Part shown: in pieces, positions 1 to 10,430 of the stretch
Position numbering within the stretch: the stretch's first letter is position 1
Layout: the number at the start of each line of letters is the position of its first letter
Assembly (NCBI RefSeq): GCF_018494085.1
Contig: NZ_JABBFP010000008.1
Span: 62,001-126,000 of the forward strand
Length of the DNA: 64,000 nt
Reading direction: 5' to 3'
From: Rosenbergiella collisarenosi
GTDB lineage: Bacteria > Pseudomonadota > Gammaproteobacteria > Enterobacterales > Enterobacteriaceae
The notes under the pieces: model-generated
Seen by the model: the letters and a program-made list of their open reading frames with translations, nothing else
Databases searched by the model: none
What the model was told of the DNA's origin: nothing
Program-made: the position numbers and the translations under genes

Positions 1-688
1 GTTGCTGACCCTGTACAACGAAACGTTGATAATCTTGGTTATCGACAGTGACGCCGAAGGAAGCCATGAGGTCGAGAGTAATATCGATATAGGGCTTAGA
101 GACGAGTTCGCCCTTAATGGTAATGACGGTTTCGCCTTGGGTTAACGGCGCGGCCATTAACAGCGAAGTGAGGAATTGGCTGGAGACAGATCCATCAACA
201 CTCAGGTTGCCGCCATTAAAGCCACCCTGCAACCGGATAGGGGGATAATGTTCATTTTCCAGGTAAGTCACCGTCGCTCCCCCCTCGCGCAAGGCGTCAA
301 CGAGGTGCCCGATCGGTCGCTCTTTCATTCTCGGCTCACCCGTTAACACGATAGCGTTTTCAGCGAGCGAGAGTGCCGCGGCTAAGGGGCGGATGGCCGT
401 TCCCGCATTGCCTAAGAACAGCTCTAGTGGCTCACGGCTTTGTAAGGGGCCGCCGATCCCGGTCACCGTACAGACGGTACGATCCTCTGAAAGGTGGTAG
501 TCCACCCCCAGTGCCGTCAACGCCGTTAACATATGGCGAATATCATCACTGTCTAAGAGGTTGGTCAGGCGGGTAGTGCCCTGTGCCATCGCAGCAAGAA
601 GAAGTGCACGATTCGAGACGCTTTTAGAGCCTGGAAGATTAACGGTTCCACTCACGTGGGAGATAGGTTGTAAAGTCAAAGATTGCAT
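1..688 (-). CDS. aroA: 3-phosphoshikimate 1-carboxyvinyltransferase (EPSP synthase), C-terminus off the window
   Basis: AroA transfers the enolpyruvyl group of PEP to shikimate-3-phosphate in chorismate synthesis in the cytoplasm. About 229 N-terminal codons are present and the gene runs off the left edge. The start region reads MQSLTLQPI followed by [17 protein letters not shown], the substrate-binding motif of the family, then [17 protein letters not shown] and [11 protein letters not shown], both conserved in EPSP synthases. The start at 688 is chosen by family alignment; an in-frame ATG at 700 is also possible and is slightly better placed relative to a weak purine stretch. It lies 45 bases downstream of serC on the same strand, as in the classical serC-aroA operon, with a hairpin between the two. 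Confidence 0.95.
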   Translation of the reverse strand, partial: MQSLTLQPISHVSGTVNLPGSKSVSNRALLLAAMAQGTTRLTNLLDSDDIRHMLTALTALGVDYHLSEDRTVCTVTGIGGPLQSREPLELFLGNAGTAIRPLAAALSLAENAIVLTGEPRMKERPIGHLVDALREGGATVTYLENEHYPPIRLQGGFNGGNLSVDGSVSSQFLTSLLMAAPLTQGETVITIKGELVSKPYIDITLDLMASFGVTVDNQDYQRFVVQGQQ

Positions 689-705
689 TAAGATACTCAT
701 ATAAC

Positions 706-733
706 CACTTTCCCGGCGTACGCGGGGAAAGTG
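706..733 (-). promoter_or_regulatory. serC-aroA intergenic hairpin
   Basis: The arms CACTTTCCC and GGGAAAGTG are perfectly complementary over 9 bases and enclose a small self-complementary core, GCGTACGC. No T-run follows in the minus direction, so it is not a standard terminator. A hairpin in this spot could modulate aroA relative to serC; E. coli is also known to have a structured serC-aroA intergenic region. Function is inferred. Confidence 0.5.
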
Positions 734-745
734 TTAAGTTGAAAA

Positions 746-1831
746 TTAACCGTGACGCTGTGCGAATTCTTGCATAAAGGTCGTCAACGCTTGAACGCCT
801 TCGAGCGGCATTGCGTTATAAATCGAGGCACGCATTCCCCCGACCGCACGGTGCCCTTTCAGGGCGTGCAAGCCAGCGGCCAGCGACTCCTCTAAGAATA
901 GCTTATCGAGGCTCGCATCGGCTAACTGGAAGGGAACGTTCATCTTAGACCGGTTTCGAGCAATGACGTTGTTACGATAGAAATCGCTGTTATCAATCGT
1001 TCCATAGAGCAGATCGGCTTTCGCTTGGTTCTGCTTAGCCATCGCCTCGATACCGCCTTGCGCTTTCAACCATTTGAAGACAAGACCCGAGAGGTACCAT
1101 GCGAAGGTCGGTGGGGTATTGAACATCGAGTCATTATCGGCGAGAGTTTTGAAATCTAGTACCGAAGGGAATTGTTGGAGGGTTTTCCCCAATAGATCTT
1201 CGCGCACAATCACCAGCGTGAGTCCCGCCGGGCCGATATTTTTCTGTGCGCCTGCATAAATCACACCGTAACGGCTGATATCTAACGGACGAGATAGAAT
1301 GGTTGATGAGAGGTCGGCGACCACGAGGCGGTCGCCGAAATTCGGTTCTTCGTCAATCGCCGTGCCATCGATAGTCTCATTTGGACAATAGTGGACATAG
1401 GCGGCGTTATCATTCAGCGACCATTGATCCATCGGTAATAGGGCAACCTTGCCATTTTCCGTTGTTTTAATATCAATAACGTTGGGGGTGCAAAATTTCT
1501 CTGCTTCCTTAATCGCGCTGTGCGCCCAATAGCCACCATCGATATAATCGGCATGTTGGCCTGAGCCTAGCAGGTTGGCAGGGATAGCCGCGAACTGTGC
1601 ACGTGCGCCACCCTGGCAAAATAAGACTTTATAATTGGCAGGAATGGAAAGTAAATCACGAAGATCTTGTTCTGCTGTCTCGGCCACTGCAATAAACTCT
1701 TTACTGCGGTGGCTAATTTCCATTACTGAGGTTCCTAACCCTTGCCAATCGAGCAGTTCTGCTTGAACTTGTTCTAACACTGCTTTTGGTAACATGGCGG
1801 GACCGGAACTAAAATTGAACACCTGCGTCAT
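746..1831 (-). CDS. serC: phosphoserine aminotransferase
   Basis: SerC is the PLP-dependent transaminase that makes phosphoserine from phosphohydroxypyruvate and also acts on the 4-phosphohydroxythreonine precursor of pyridoxal phosphate. The 361-residue protein has the family's usual length. It starts with [11 protein letters not shown], carries the [10 protein letters not shown] segment, and has the PLP-binding lysine in [10 protein letters not shown] (Lys197). The C-terminus has the conserved [16 protein letters not shown]. An AAGG-type ribosome site lies just before the ATG at 1831. It is the first gene of a serC-aroA operon and is divergent from ycaO across 194 bases. In E. coli the same three genes are neighbours, with ycaP between serC and ycaO; ycaP is missing here. 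Confidence 0.97.
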   Translation of the reverse strand: MTQVFNFSSGPAMLPKAVLEQVQAELLDWQGLGTSVMEISHRSKEFIAVAETAEQDLRDLLSIPANYKVLFCQGGARAQFAAIPANLLGSGQHADYIDGGYWAHSAIKEAEKFCTPNVIDIKTTENGKVALLPMDQWSLNDNAAYVHYCPNETIDGTAIDEEPNFGDRLVVADLSSTILSRPLDISRYGVIYAGAQKNIGPAGLTLVIVREDLLGKTLQQFPSVLDFKTLADNDSMFNTPPTFAWYLSGLVFKWLKAQGGIEAMAKQNQAKADLLYGTIDNSDFYRNNVIARNRSKMNVPFQLADASLDKLFLEESLAAGLHALKGHRAVGGMRASIYNAMPLEGVQALTTFMQEFAQRHG

Positions 1832-2025
1832 TGACCTTCACCCTTTATTATTCTGTCAAAGAATTTGTGCTGAGCCTTCGGTTTTATCACTGCCAGAATA
1901 TTGCTGCAATAGATAATCTGCTCTCGACCAAAGATTGCTGGAAAACCCCGCACAACGATAGCCGCCCACGGCGAAAAAACGTATGATAGCCGTTATCATT
2001 TCTAGATTAACCAGAGAGCGCCACC

Positions 2026-3786
2026 ATGTCGCAAACTTTTATCCCCGGTAAAGATGCCGCCCTTGAAGATTCCATCAGCCGATTTCAAGACAAACTTCAA
2101 CAGCTTGGTTTCACGATTGAAGAAGCCTCATGGCTTAACCCTGTGCCGAATGTTTGGTCTGTACATGTCCGTGATAAAGATTGCGCACTGTGCTTTACCA
2201 ATGGTAAAGGAGCCACCAAGAAGGCGGCCTTAGCCTCTGCGCTCGGTGAGTACTTTGAGCGTTTATCCACCAACTATTTTTTTGCTGACTTCTGGCTGGG
2301 CGATGCCGTAGCGAATGGTCCTTTCGTTCACTATCCCGATGAGAAATGGTTCCCGCTAAGCGAGGACGATTCATTACCCGAAGGTATTCTTGATAGTAAA
2401 CTCCGTCAGTTTTATGACCCAGAAAATGAGCTGAGCGGTTCTGATCTTATCGATCTGCAATCGGGTAACCACGAGCGCGGAATTTGTGCCCTACCTTTCT
2501 CCCGCCAGTCTGATTTACAGACCGTGTATATCCCAATGAACATCATCGGCAACCTGTATGTATCTAACGGGATGTCTGCCGGTAACACGGCCAATGAGGC
2601 GCGTGTTCAAGGGCTATCCGAAGTCTTTGAGCGTTACGTCAAAAATAAAATTATCGCCGAATCGATCAGCCTGCCGGAAATCCCGGCTGACGTGTTAGCT
2701 CGCTACCCTAGCGTTACCGAAGCTATCGCCCGTTTAGAAGCGGAAGGCTTCCCGATTCTGTCATACGATGCCTCACTCGGCGGCAAGTACCCGGTGATCT
2801 GCGTCGTGTTATTCAACCCTAGCAATGGTACCTGTTTCGCTTCCTTCGGCGCCCACCCTGATTTCGGTGTCGCACTTGAGCGTACGGTGACCGAATTGCT
2901 ACAGGGTCGTGGATTAAAAGATTTAGATGTCTTTACTCCTCCCACGTTCGACGATGAAGAAGTTGCTGAACACACTAACCTCGAAACCCACTTTATCGAT
3001 TCAAGCGGCCTAATTTCTTGGGATATGTTCAAGGATGGCGGCGATTATCCATTTATCGACTGGTCGTTCTCAGGCACTACCGAGCAAGAGTTCGCGACGT
3101 TGATGGCTATTTTCCAACATGACCAGCAAGAGGTCTATATTGCTGATTACGAGCACTTAGGCGTATACGCATGCCGTATCATCGTGCCAGGCATGTCCGA
3201 TATCTATCCAGCGGAAGACCTGTTATTAGCCAACAACAATATGGGCGCCGACCTACGCCAGATTATCCTGTCATTGCCTGGATCAGAGTGGGAAGCGCAA
3301 GAGTATCTGGAATTAATCTCTACACTGGATGATCACGGCTTAGATGACTTTACCCGTGTACGTGAGCTGTTGGGTATTGCGACAGGGAAAGATAACGGTT
3401 GGTCTACGCTGCGAGTCGGTGAGTTGAAATCGATGCTCGCCTTAGCCGGTGGCGATATCGATCAGGCCTTAACTTGGGCTGAGTGGACGATCGAATTCAA
3501 CGGTTCGGTCTTCAGCGCAGAGCGTGCCAATTATTATCGTTGTTTGCAAACGCTGCTACTTTTGGCACTGGAAGATGAACGCCATGCCGTCGATTACCTA
3601 AATGCCTTCACTAAAATGTACGGGGCTGAAACCGTTGAAGCAGCTTCTGCGGCCGTGAGTGGTGAGGCGCCGTTTTATGGACTGCAAGAGGTTGACGCGG
3701 CACTCACCGCCTTCCCAGCGCATCAATCTCTATTAGCGGCTTATGAAAAGTTACAGGTGGCTAAGCGCCAACATGCGCAAGGCTAA
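2026..3786 (+). CDS. ycaO: YcaO-domain protein (ribosomal S12 methylthiolation accessory factor)
   Basis: The 586-residue protein has exactly the length of E. coli YcaO. The YcaO ATP-binding core spans roughly residues 60-400 and includes GKGATKKAALASALGEYFER and GMSAGNTANEARVQGLSEVF, which carry the conserved acidic ATP/Mg ligands. The C-terminal 170 residues are the helical extension typical of the E. coli branch. YcaO-fold proteins use ATP to activate amide backbones. E. coli YcaO is linked to RimO-dependent beta-methylthiolation of ribosomal protein S12; that role is inferred here by orthology. The start has a GAGAG site 7 bases upstream. The focA-pflBA genes that follow ycaO in E. coli are absent. 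Confidence 0.95.
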   Translation: MSQTFIPGKDAALEDSISRFQDKLQQLGFTIEEASWLNPVPNVWSVHVRDKDCALCFTNGKGATKKAALASALGEYFERLSTNYFFADFWLGDAVANGPFVHYPDEKWFPLSEDDSLPEGILDSKLRQFYDPENELSGSDLIDLQSGNHERGICALPFSRQSDLQTVYIPMNIIGNLYVSNGMSAGNTANEARVQGLSEVFERYVKNKIIAESISLPEIPADVLARYPSVTEAIARLEAEGFPILSYDASLGGKYPVICVVLFNPSNGTCFASFGAHPDFGVALERTVTELLQGRGLKDLDVFTPPTFDDEEVAEHTNLETHFIDSSGLISWDMFKDGGDYPFIDWSFSGTTEQEFATLMAIFQHDQQEVYIADYEHLGVYACRIIVPGMSDIYPAEDLLLANNNMGADLRQIILSLPGSEWEAQEYLELISTLDDHGLDDFTRVRELLGIATGKDNGWSTLRVGELKSMLALAGGDIDQALTWAEWTIEFNGSVFSAERANYYRCLQTLLLLALEDERHAVDYLNAFTKMYGAETVEAASAAVSGEAPFYGLQEVDAALTAFPAHQSLLAAYEKLQVAKRQHAQG

Positions 3787-3817
3787 TTAAGCGGAAAAAA
3801 GGCCTTAGCTTACTCAT

Positions 3818-3842
3818 AAACCCCATCTTCAGGATGGGGTTT
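3818..3842 (+). terminator. terminator after ycaO
   Basis: The 10-base arms AAACCCCATC and GATGGGGTTT pair perfectly around a 5-base loop, 30 bases after the ycaO stop. The stem is also placed to end the convergent oxidoreductase gene on the minus strand. Confidence 0.8.
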
Positions 3843-3888
3843 ATTCATACGATGCATTTATATGAAGCTGCTGATATTCAGTAATTGA

Positions 3889-4881
3889 TTATTCGATACT
3901 TACCAGTGCCTTACCTATATTTCCGCCTTTAAGCATTGAGAGAAATGCGCCTACAATATTTTCAAAACCGTAATACACTGTTTCTTGTGGTACTACCTTG
4001 CCGCTCTGAATATGAGGAATAATAAATTTCTCCAGCTCATTTTGATAGGTTGTGTAATCGCGCACCAAGAATCCTCGTAGAGTTAAGCTCTTACCTACAA
4101 TATCAAAAAGATTATTAGGCGAAACGGATGGTGTTAAAGCGCTGTATTGTGCAATTGCGCCGATTAGTGCAGCACGTCCAAAATTATTGAACACTGTAAT
4201 GGCTGCCTCAAGTTGCTCACCACCGACATTATCTAAATAGACATCGATGCCCTCTGGAACTATATCGCGCAATTGAGCGCTAATCCTTCCTGATCGATAA
4301 ACAAAGGCATCTGTATAGCCTAATTTCTCAGTCAGAATATTAGCTTTTTCAGGGTTCCGAGTACTACCGATTATACGTTTTGCCCCCAGTAGTGCCGCAA
4401 ACTGGCCTGCTGCTGAGCCTACTCCGCCTGCGGCCGAGGATATGTATATTGATTCACCAGGTTGTAAGCGAGTAATTTTCGTTAGCGCTATCCATGCAGT
4501 AAGTCCAGTACCACCTAGCAGGCTTAGCCATGTACGCAAGGGCACACCCTCAACAGGCGTTATTTTACGACTTTCTTCCGCGGTAACCTGAGCATAAGCT
4601 CGCCAACCTTTTCGATGGAATACCCAGTCACCTCGATTTAAGGCTGGGTTAGTTGATTTTACTACTCTCCCTATCGTTCTTCCTTCTAATGGTTCGTCTA
4701 ATTCCCAGTCTCCATCCATGCACTCCCGCATATAAGGATCTATAGAGAAATGGATATTTTTTACCCAAGCTGCCCCATCTTGCAATGGCTCAAGGGGTTG
4801 ATCAACAAACCGGAAGTTTTCGATTACGGGCTCGCCATGAGGTCTGGAAATTTGGTGAACAAAGGTATTATGAACATTCAT
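3889..4881 (-). CDS. zinc-independent MDR-family NADP-dependent oxidoreductase (CurA/YncB-like)
   Basis: This is a medium-chain reductase of the leukotriene B4 12-hydroxydehydrogenase/CurA group, which reduces activated carbon-carbon double bonds with NADPH. The central SAAGGVGSAAGQFAALLGA is the Rossmann nucleotide loop, and IDPYMRECMD and YLDNVGGE are typical of the group. No zinc-ligand motif is seen. The start at 4881 is chosen because AGGTGA lies 8 bases upstream; a start at 4899 would add six residues. The substrate cannot be told from sequence. Codon use and flanks are more AT-rich than the neighbours and the gene sits where E. coli has the pfl region, so acquisition by transfer is plausible. 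Confidence 0.85.
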   Translation of the reverse strand: MNVHNTFVHQISRPHGEPVIENFRFVDQPLEPLQDGAAWVKNIHFSIDPYMRECMDGDWELDEPLEGRTIGRVVKSTNPALNRGDWVFHRKGWRAYAQVTAEESRKITPVEGVPLRTWLSLLGGTGLTAWIALTKITRLQPGESIYISSAAGGVGSAAGQFAALLGAKRIIGSTRNPEKANILTEKLGYTDAFVYRSGRISAQLRDIVPEGIDVYLDNVGGEQLEAAITVFNNFGRAALIGAIAQYSALTPSVSPNNLFDIVGKSLTLRGFLVRDYTTYQNELEKFIIPHIQSGKVVPQETVYYGFENIVGAFLSMLKGGNIGKALVSIE

Positions 4882-4899
4882 TAGATTATCACCTGCCAC

Positions 4900-5582
4900 G
4901 TATGCCGCCTCATTTATCGTTGAACGAGATAATGATTTTATTCTTGTGATCTCGAGTATTTAAATGATTATTTAGCAATATGTTTTGATGAATTAATATA
5001 AGAACATTAGCCATCAATAATAGGCTTAAGCTTAATTAATAAATTATGAATAACATTACAGCCATCTATTAATGGACCACCAATCTAAAATTAAAAAATT
5101 GAAAACCAATAAAATACCTTCTACAAGTTTTTTAAAATACAGTGTAAGTAATTTATATTAAAAATTCAGTAGCGTTAGGTCAAGGCGGCCAAACTGAGCT
5201 TATACACAATAAGCCATGAAAATTAAATTATCAAAGATGAATGAAAGATAAAAAGCTTATTAAATTAATTTAATAGGTTTTATTAAAATTTATCAATTAA
5301 ACCAATAATTTTATCGGGTAACGGTAAATTATCCTCGATAATTTTGTCTTCAGTATCGGTACCCTATTCAAGGGATGTTTACTCGTACACGTAAACCACT
5401 CACCTCATCAGAGGTTAGACTAGGTAGCATACTTATCAAGCTACATGATTCGATGCTCATACCCTCGATTTACCAAGCTAGTACGGCCTGATCTCAAAAT
5501 CTATACGGTAAGCTTAAGTGTCATAAATTTAGTACAAAGACCCTACTAACGAAGAGGCCTGTATTAGATATATTATTGGAAT
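4900..5582. other. AT-rich region without a recognisable gene
   Basis: About 680 bases with strikingly low G+C compared with both sides, many runs of A/T, and no ORF over about 40 codons with a good ribosome site. One 38-codon plus-strand ORF starting near 5377 has an AAGGG touching the ATG, which is too close to be convincing. The promoter of the oxidoreductase gene must lie at the left end. The rest may be decayed foreign DNA, but no recognisable fragment survives. Confidence 0.6.
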
Positions 5583-5613
5583 AAAAAAAAGGCCTCAATC
5601 GAGGCCTTTTTTT
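5583..5613 (-). terminator. terminator after ycaD
   Basis: GGCCTC and GAGGCC pair around the loop AATC, flanked by an A-run and a T-run, so it can work in both directions. Its tail overlaps the ycaD stop codon. Confidence 0.9.
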
Positions 5614-6772
5614 ATGCGTGAGCAATAGGGGTCGCCTGCTGATCCGTTTTACGCAGCAACATCATCAAGTATACAAACGCCACGATTGCGATCATCACGA
5701 ATAAGATATTGTCTGACCAGGTTTCCATCAGTAACGACGTAATCGCGGGCCCTGCAAGACTTCCGGCGGTATAGCTGAGCAACAACGCTTGATTCATCGG
5801 GATCAGCTCGGACTTAGCGACTCTTTCGCAAGCCCACGCCATCGCTACCGGATAGAGGGTGAAGCCCGCGCTGCCGAGAATAAATAATCCGGCCACCAAC
5901 GAGGCATTCATCAACATGGCAATTGCCGCGAGGATAACGACAAAGACCTGTACGCGCAGTACCAGTAAGCGCCCATAACGATCGGCTAATTTACCCAACG
6001 GCCACTGCGCGATGATACCCGCACTGATTAAAAGCGCCATCCAATATCCGACATTACTATCGCTCATTCCTTTATGAGAAAGATACAGCGGCATCAGGCC
6101 GTACAGTGATCCTAAGACGACGCCGGAGATAATGCATCCGTTGATCCCCAGACGGGATTGACGACGAAAGAACATCTTTATCACGCCGGGTTGCTTAGGC
6201 GTTTCTAATGCCTCTTCCGCCTCCCCCGCGGTGACCGCGACAAATAATAATGGGATAATCGCCAACATCATCAGGGTCACCAAAGCGGGGACTAACGCGC
6301 TGACCGATAATGGCATGGCACTGATAAACAGCTGCCCGAAAACGGTACCAAGGTAATAGACAATCATATAGGCCGCGAGCAGACGTCCGCGATTCGAAAT
6401 AGTCCCGGAGCAGAGTAAGGCGCTTTCAACAATCACCCACAGTAAGGCACAGCCATTACCGGCGATAAAACGCCAAAATGCCCAGCTTTCAAAAGAGTGG
6501 CTAAAGACTAAGACTAAGGTCGCGATAGCGAAAATCGCGGTGGCTAAATAGTAGCTACGATTGAAGCCTAAGCGGTTAATTAATTTACCCGCAAATAGCG
6601 TACCGGTAAGGTTTCCGGTAAAGAATGCTGAACTGATTAACCCAATTTGTAGGGTTGACCATGACTCGTGGGAAAGCCACAGCGGAATTTGTGTATTGAG
6701 CACAGCGATGCATACCGTTAAAAGTAGCAAGCCACTCAGTAAAAGCACAACTGGACGTGAAAGCGCCGACAT
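5612..6772 (-). CDS. ycaD: MFS transporter YcaD
   Basis: A 386-residue inner-membrane protein of the major facilitator superfamily, close to the 382 residues of E. coli YcaD. About twelve hydrophobic segments can be counted. The [15 protein letters not shown] stretch after helix 2 and [10 protein letters not shown] after helix 8 are the MFS A-motif loops. It lies beside serS as in E. coli (where other genes intervene). The physiological substrate of YcaD is not known. The ATG at 6772 is the first in a hydrophobic N-terminus. Confidence 0.92.
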   Translation of the reverse strand: MSALSRPVVLLLSGLLLLTVCIAVLNTQIPLWLSHESWSTLQIGLISSAFFTGNLTGTLFAGKLINRLGFNRSYYLATAIFAIATLVLVFSHSFESWAFWRFIAGNGCALLWVIVESALLCSGTISNRGRLLAAYMIVYYLGTVFGQLFISAMPLSVSALVPALVTLMMLAIIPLLFVAVTAGEAEEALETPKQPGVIKMFFRRQSRLGINGCIISGVVLGSLYGLMPLYLSHKGMSDSNVGYWMALLISAGIIAQWPLGKLADRYGRLLVLRVQVFVVILAAIAMLMNASLVAGLFILGSAGFTLYPVAMAWACERVAKSELIPMNQALLLSYTAGSLAGPAITSLLMETWSDNILFVMIAIVAFVYLMMLLRKTDQQATPIAHA

Positions 6773-6874
6773 GATGGTTGGGATAACTCAGAGTAGGGAA
6801 AGTAGGCGAATAATGGCAGGGTTTACACCAAAGTCAATTAGCCAAAATTATAGAAGGCATTTTTTGTTTCGGGC

Positions 6875-6903
6875 AAAAAAAAACTCCATCGTTGCCGACG
6901 GAG
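6875..6903 (-). terminator. terminator after serS
   Basis: In the minus direction an 8-base stem (CTCCGTCG with CGATGGAG, one G-T pair) with a GCAA tetraloop is followed by nine T residues. It lies about 20 bases beyond the serS stop. Confidence 0.9.
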
Positions 6904-6923
6904 CTTCTCACCTATTTCGATAA

Positions 6924-8279
<1,356 letters not shown>

Positions 8280-8290
8280 TTACCGGAATG

Positions 8291-9640
8291 TTAATTGCGG
8301 CGGTAGCGTTTTGTCTGACTATTATGATCCTGCTCGGTAAGCCAGGCGAGTTTTTCAGCAATTTTGCTTTCGAGGCCACGAGAAGTTGGGTGGTAGTAAC
8401 GAGTCTGCGCCATCTCGGGAGGAAAATAGTTCTCGCCAGCCGCATAAGCGTGTGGCTCGTCATGGGCATAGCGGTACTCTTTCTTCAGCCCCATTTCTTT
8501 CATTAAGGCTGTTGGGGCATTACGCAGGTGGTCAGGCACATCGTAGTCAGGCGAGTGCCGAGCATCCTGCATCGCTTGGTTAAAGGCGGTATAAACTGCG
8601 TTGCTTTTGGGCGCACAGGCTAGATAGACCAGCGCCTGGGCTATCGCCCTCTCCCCCTCTGCCGGACCTACTCGGGTATAACAGTCCCATGCTGCGAGCG
8701 CCACCTGCATGCCGCGCGGATCGGCATTCCCCACATCTTCTGAGGCGATAGCCAATAAGCGGCGCGCGACATAGAGCGGATCGCCGCCCGCGGTGATGAT
8801 ACGCGCGTACCAATACAACGCGGCATCTGGGGCAGAACCGCGCACCGACTTATGCAAGGCAGAGATGAGATCGTAGAAACGGTCGCCTTTATTATCGAAG
8901 CGCGCGCTCCGTTCACCAGCGATCTCGGTGAGGAGCTCGGGGGTTAGCAAACGTTGGTCTTGCGCTGAAACCTCCGCCATATCGGCCATCATCTCTAAGG
9001 TATTGAGCGCTCGCCGTGCATCGCCATTGACCAGCTCAGCGATCATTTTACGGGTAGCGTCGGGTAGAACAAGATTTTGCCCCGCTAACCCACGTTCGCT
9101 ATCGGCCATCGCTTGGTCGAGGATACTTTCTATCTCCGCATTGCTTAACGACTTCAATAAATAGACCCGCGCCCGGGATAACAGCGCAGAGTTAAGTTCG
9201 AAGGAGGGATTTTCCGTCGTCGCCCCAATAAAGGTAATAGTACCGTCTTCAATATGAGGTAAGAACGCGTCTTGTTGGCTTTTATTGAAGCGGTGTACCT
9301 CGTCAACGAACAAGATCGTGTGTTGTCCAGATTGACGATTGATACGGGCTAATTCGATCGCTTCGCGGATCTCTTTGATACCGGAAGTGACGGCAGAAAC
9401 GCGCGAGACGTGAGCTTGCGCGTAGAACGCCATGATCTCCGCAAGCGTCGTTTTTCCGGTACCGGGAGGCCCCCACAGGATCATAGAGTGAAGGTGTCCC
9501 GCTTTAATCGCTTTAGCGAGGGGTTTACCGGGCGCTAGAATATGATGCTGGCCGATATACTCATCGAGTGTTGTCGGGCGCATCCTCGCAGCCAATGGTT
9601 GAAATGCGGCTGGCGCAAAGTCTAACGATAGATTACTCAC
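8291..9640 (-). CDS. rarA: replication-associated recombination protein RarA (MgsA)
   Basis: AAA+ ATPase that acts at stalled replication forks and binds SSB. Length 449 residues (E. coli 447). The Walker [10 protein letters not shown] is at residues 57-65, Walker B is in [14 protein letters not shown], and a sensor GATTENPSF follows. The C-terminal half is the tetramerisation region with [14 protein letters not shown] near the end. It begins 17 bases after the lolA stop, so it is cotranscribed with lolA. Confidence 0.97.
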   Translation of the reverse strand: MSNLSLDFAPAAFQPLAARMRPTTLDEYIGQHHILAPGKPLAKAIKAGHLHSMILWGPPGTGKTTLAEIMAFYAQAHVSRVSAVTSGIKEIREAIELARINRQSGQHTILFVDEVHRFNKSQQDAFLPHIEDGTITFIGATTENPSFELNSALLSRARVYLLKSLSNAEIESILDQAMADSERGLAGQNLVLPDATRKMIAELVNGDARRALNTLEMMADMAEVSAQDQRLLTPELLTEIAGERSARFDNKGDRFYDLISALHKSVRGSAPDAALYWYARIITAGGDPLYVARRLLAIASEDVGNADPRGMQVALAAWDCYTRVGPAEGERAIAQALVYLACAPKSNAVYTAFNQAMQDARHSPDYDVPDHLRNAPTALMKEMGLKKEYRYAHDEPHAYAAGENYFPPEMAQTRYYHPTSRGLESKIAEKLAWLTEQDHNSQTKRYRRN

Positions 9641-9657
9641 GGCTTCCCCCTTGTTAC

Positions 9658-10269
9658 TTATTGACGCTGATCATCCACCGTCACGCCTTTCGGTGGGGTA
9701 AACTGAAACTTAGACGCTTCGATCGCGCCATTTTTCTGACTTTTTAATTGATAATTACTGCGCTGGCCATCTTGCTCGACCGCGCTGAATTGGTTGATGG
9801 TTCCCTCTGGAGTCACATCAATACTAAATTGTTTCAAATTCCCGCCACCGGTTTTTGGCGTCAGCGCGAAGTGATCGCCTTGCTGTTGCACATTATAGTT
9901 CTTCCAATCAGTACTTTGATTGCGCGCGATAAGCATAAACGGTGTATTACTCGTCGCGTTTTTCAGCCAGGTCGCGCTTACCTGCTCAACAAACGGATTA
10001 TAGAACCAGAGTGTTTTACCATCAGAGATAATAGTGCTTTCATCCGGAGCAGTCATATGCCAATTGAACAAGCTAGGACGCTTTACCCACAACTCACCTT
10101 GTCCCTGTTGCACGTTTGCACCCGACCCATCAGTCACGGTTTGGGTAAAGCTGGCATGAAAGCTATTCACCTTATTCAGGCGTGATTGCAAGGCCGAGGC
10201 ATCATCGGCGAAGGCATGTAAAGAAAGTAAACTCGCCATCAATCCTGTGGCAACGGTCATCTTTTTCAT
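9658..10269 (-). CDS. lolA: periplasmic outer-membrane lipoprotein carrier LolA
   Basis: LolA accepts lipoproteins from LolCDE and carries them across the periplasm to LolB. The protein of about 203 residues has a cleavable signal peptide ([10 protein letters not shown] to HAFA, cleavage before DDASAL) and the mature [15 protein letters not shown] start shared with E. coli. The body has the hydrophobic-barrel strands [18 protein letters not shown] and [12 protein letters not shown]. Two adjacent ATGs (10272 and 10269) are both usable; the second matches the family N-terminus. It is first gene of lolA-rarA(-serS) and lies between ftsK and rarA as in E. coli. Confidence 0.96.
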   Translation of the reverse strand: MKKMTVATGLMASLLSLHAFADDASALQSRLNKVNSFHASFTQTVTDGSGANVQQGQGELWVKRPSLFNWHMTAPDESTIISDGKTLWFYNPFVEQVSATWLKNATSNTPFMLIARNQSTDWKNYNVQQQGDHFALTPKTGGGNLKQFSIDVTPEGTINQFSAVEQDGQRSNYQLKSQKNGAIEASKFQFTPPKGVTVDDQRQ

Positions 10270-10383
10270 CACTGGTAATTCCTTATAAGTTCTTGTTCGA
10301 GGTGGAATAACTGTAGTCTTAACTTTACTCTTCGAACAGGAGAATAGGTGTAAATAGGATATGGGGACGTTCTTCTTATAGAC

Positions 10384-10411
10384 AATAGGCCAGAGTAAAC
10401 TCTGGCCTATT
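10384..10411 (-). terminator. terminator-like hairpin after ftsK
   Basis: Perfect 11-base arms ATAGGCCAGAG and CTCTGGCCTAT with a 4-base loop, 20 bases past the ftsK stop. The T-tract in the minus direction is short and broken. Confidence 0.65.
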
Positions 10412-10430
10412 TATTCTGCCGACTTAGCGA

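Noticed and set aside
5377-5493. 38-codon ORF starting MFTRTRKPL in the AT-rich region
   Set aside because: AAGGG abuts the ATG and the sequence matches nothing I recognise; it may be a remnant but cannot be called.
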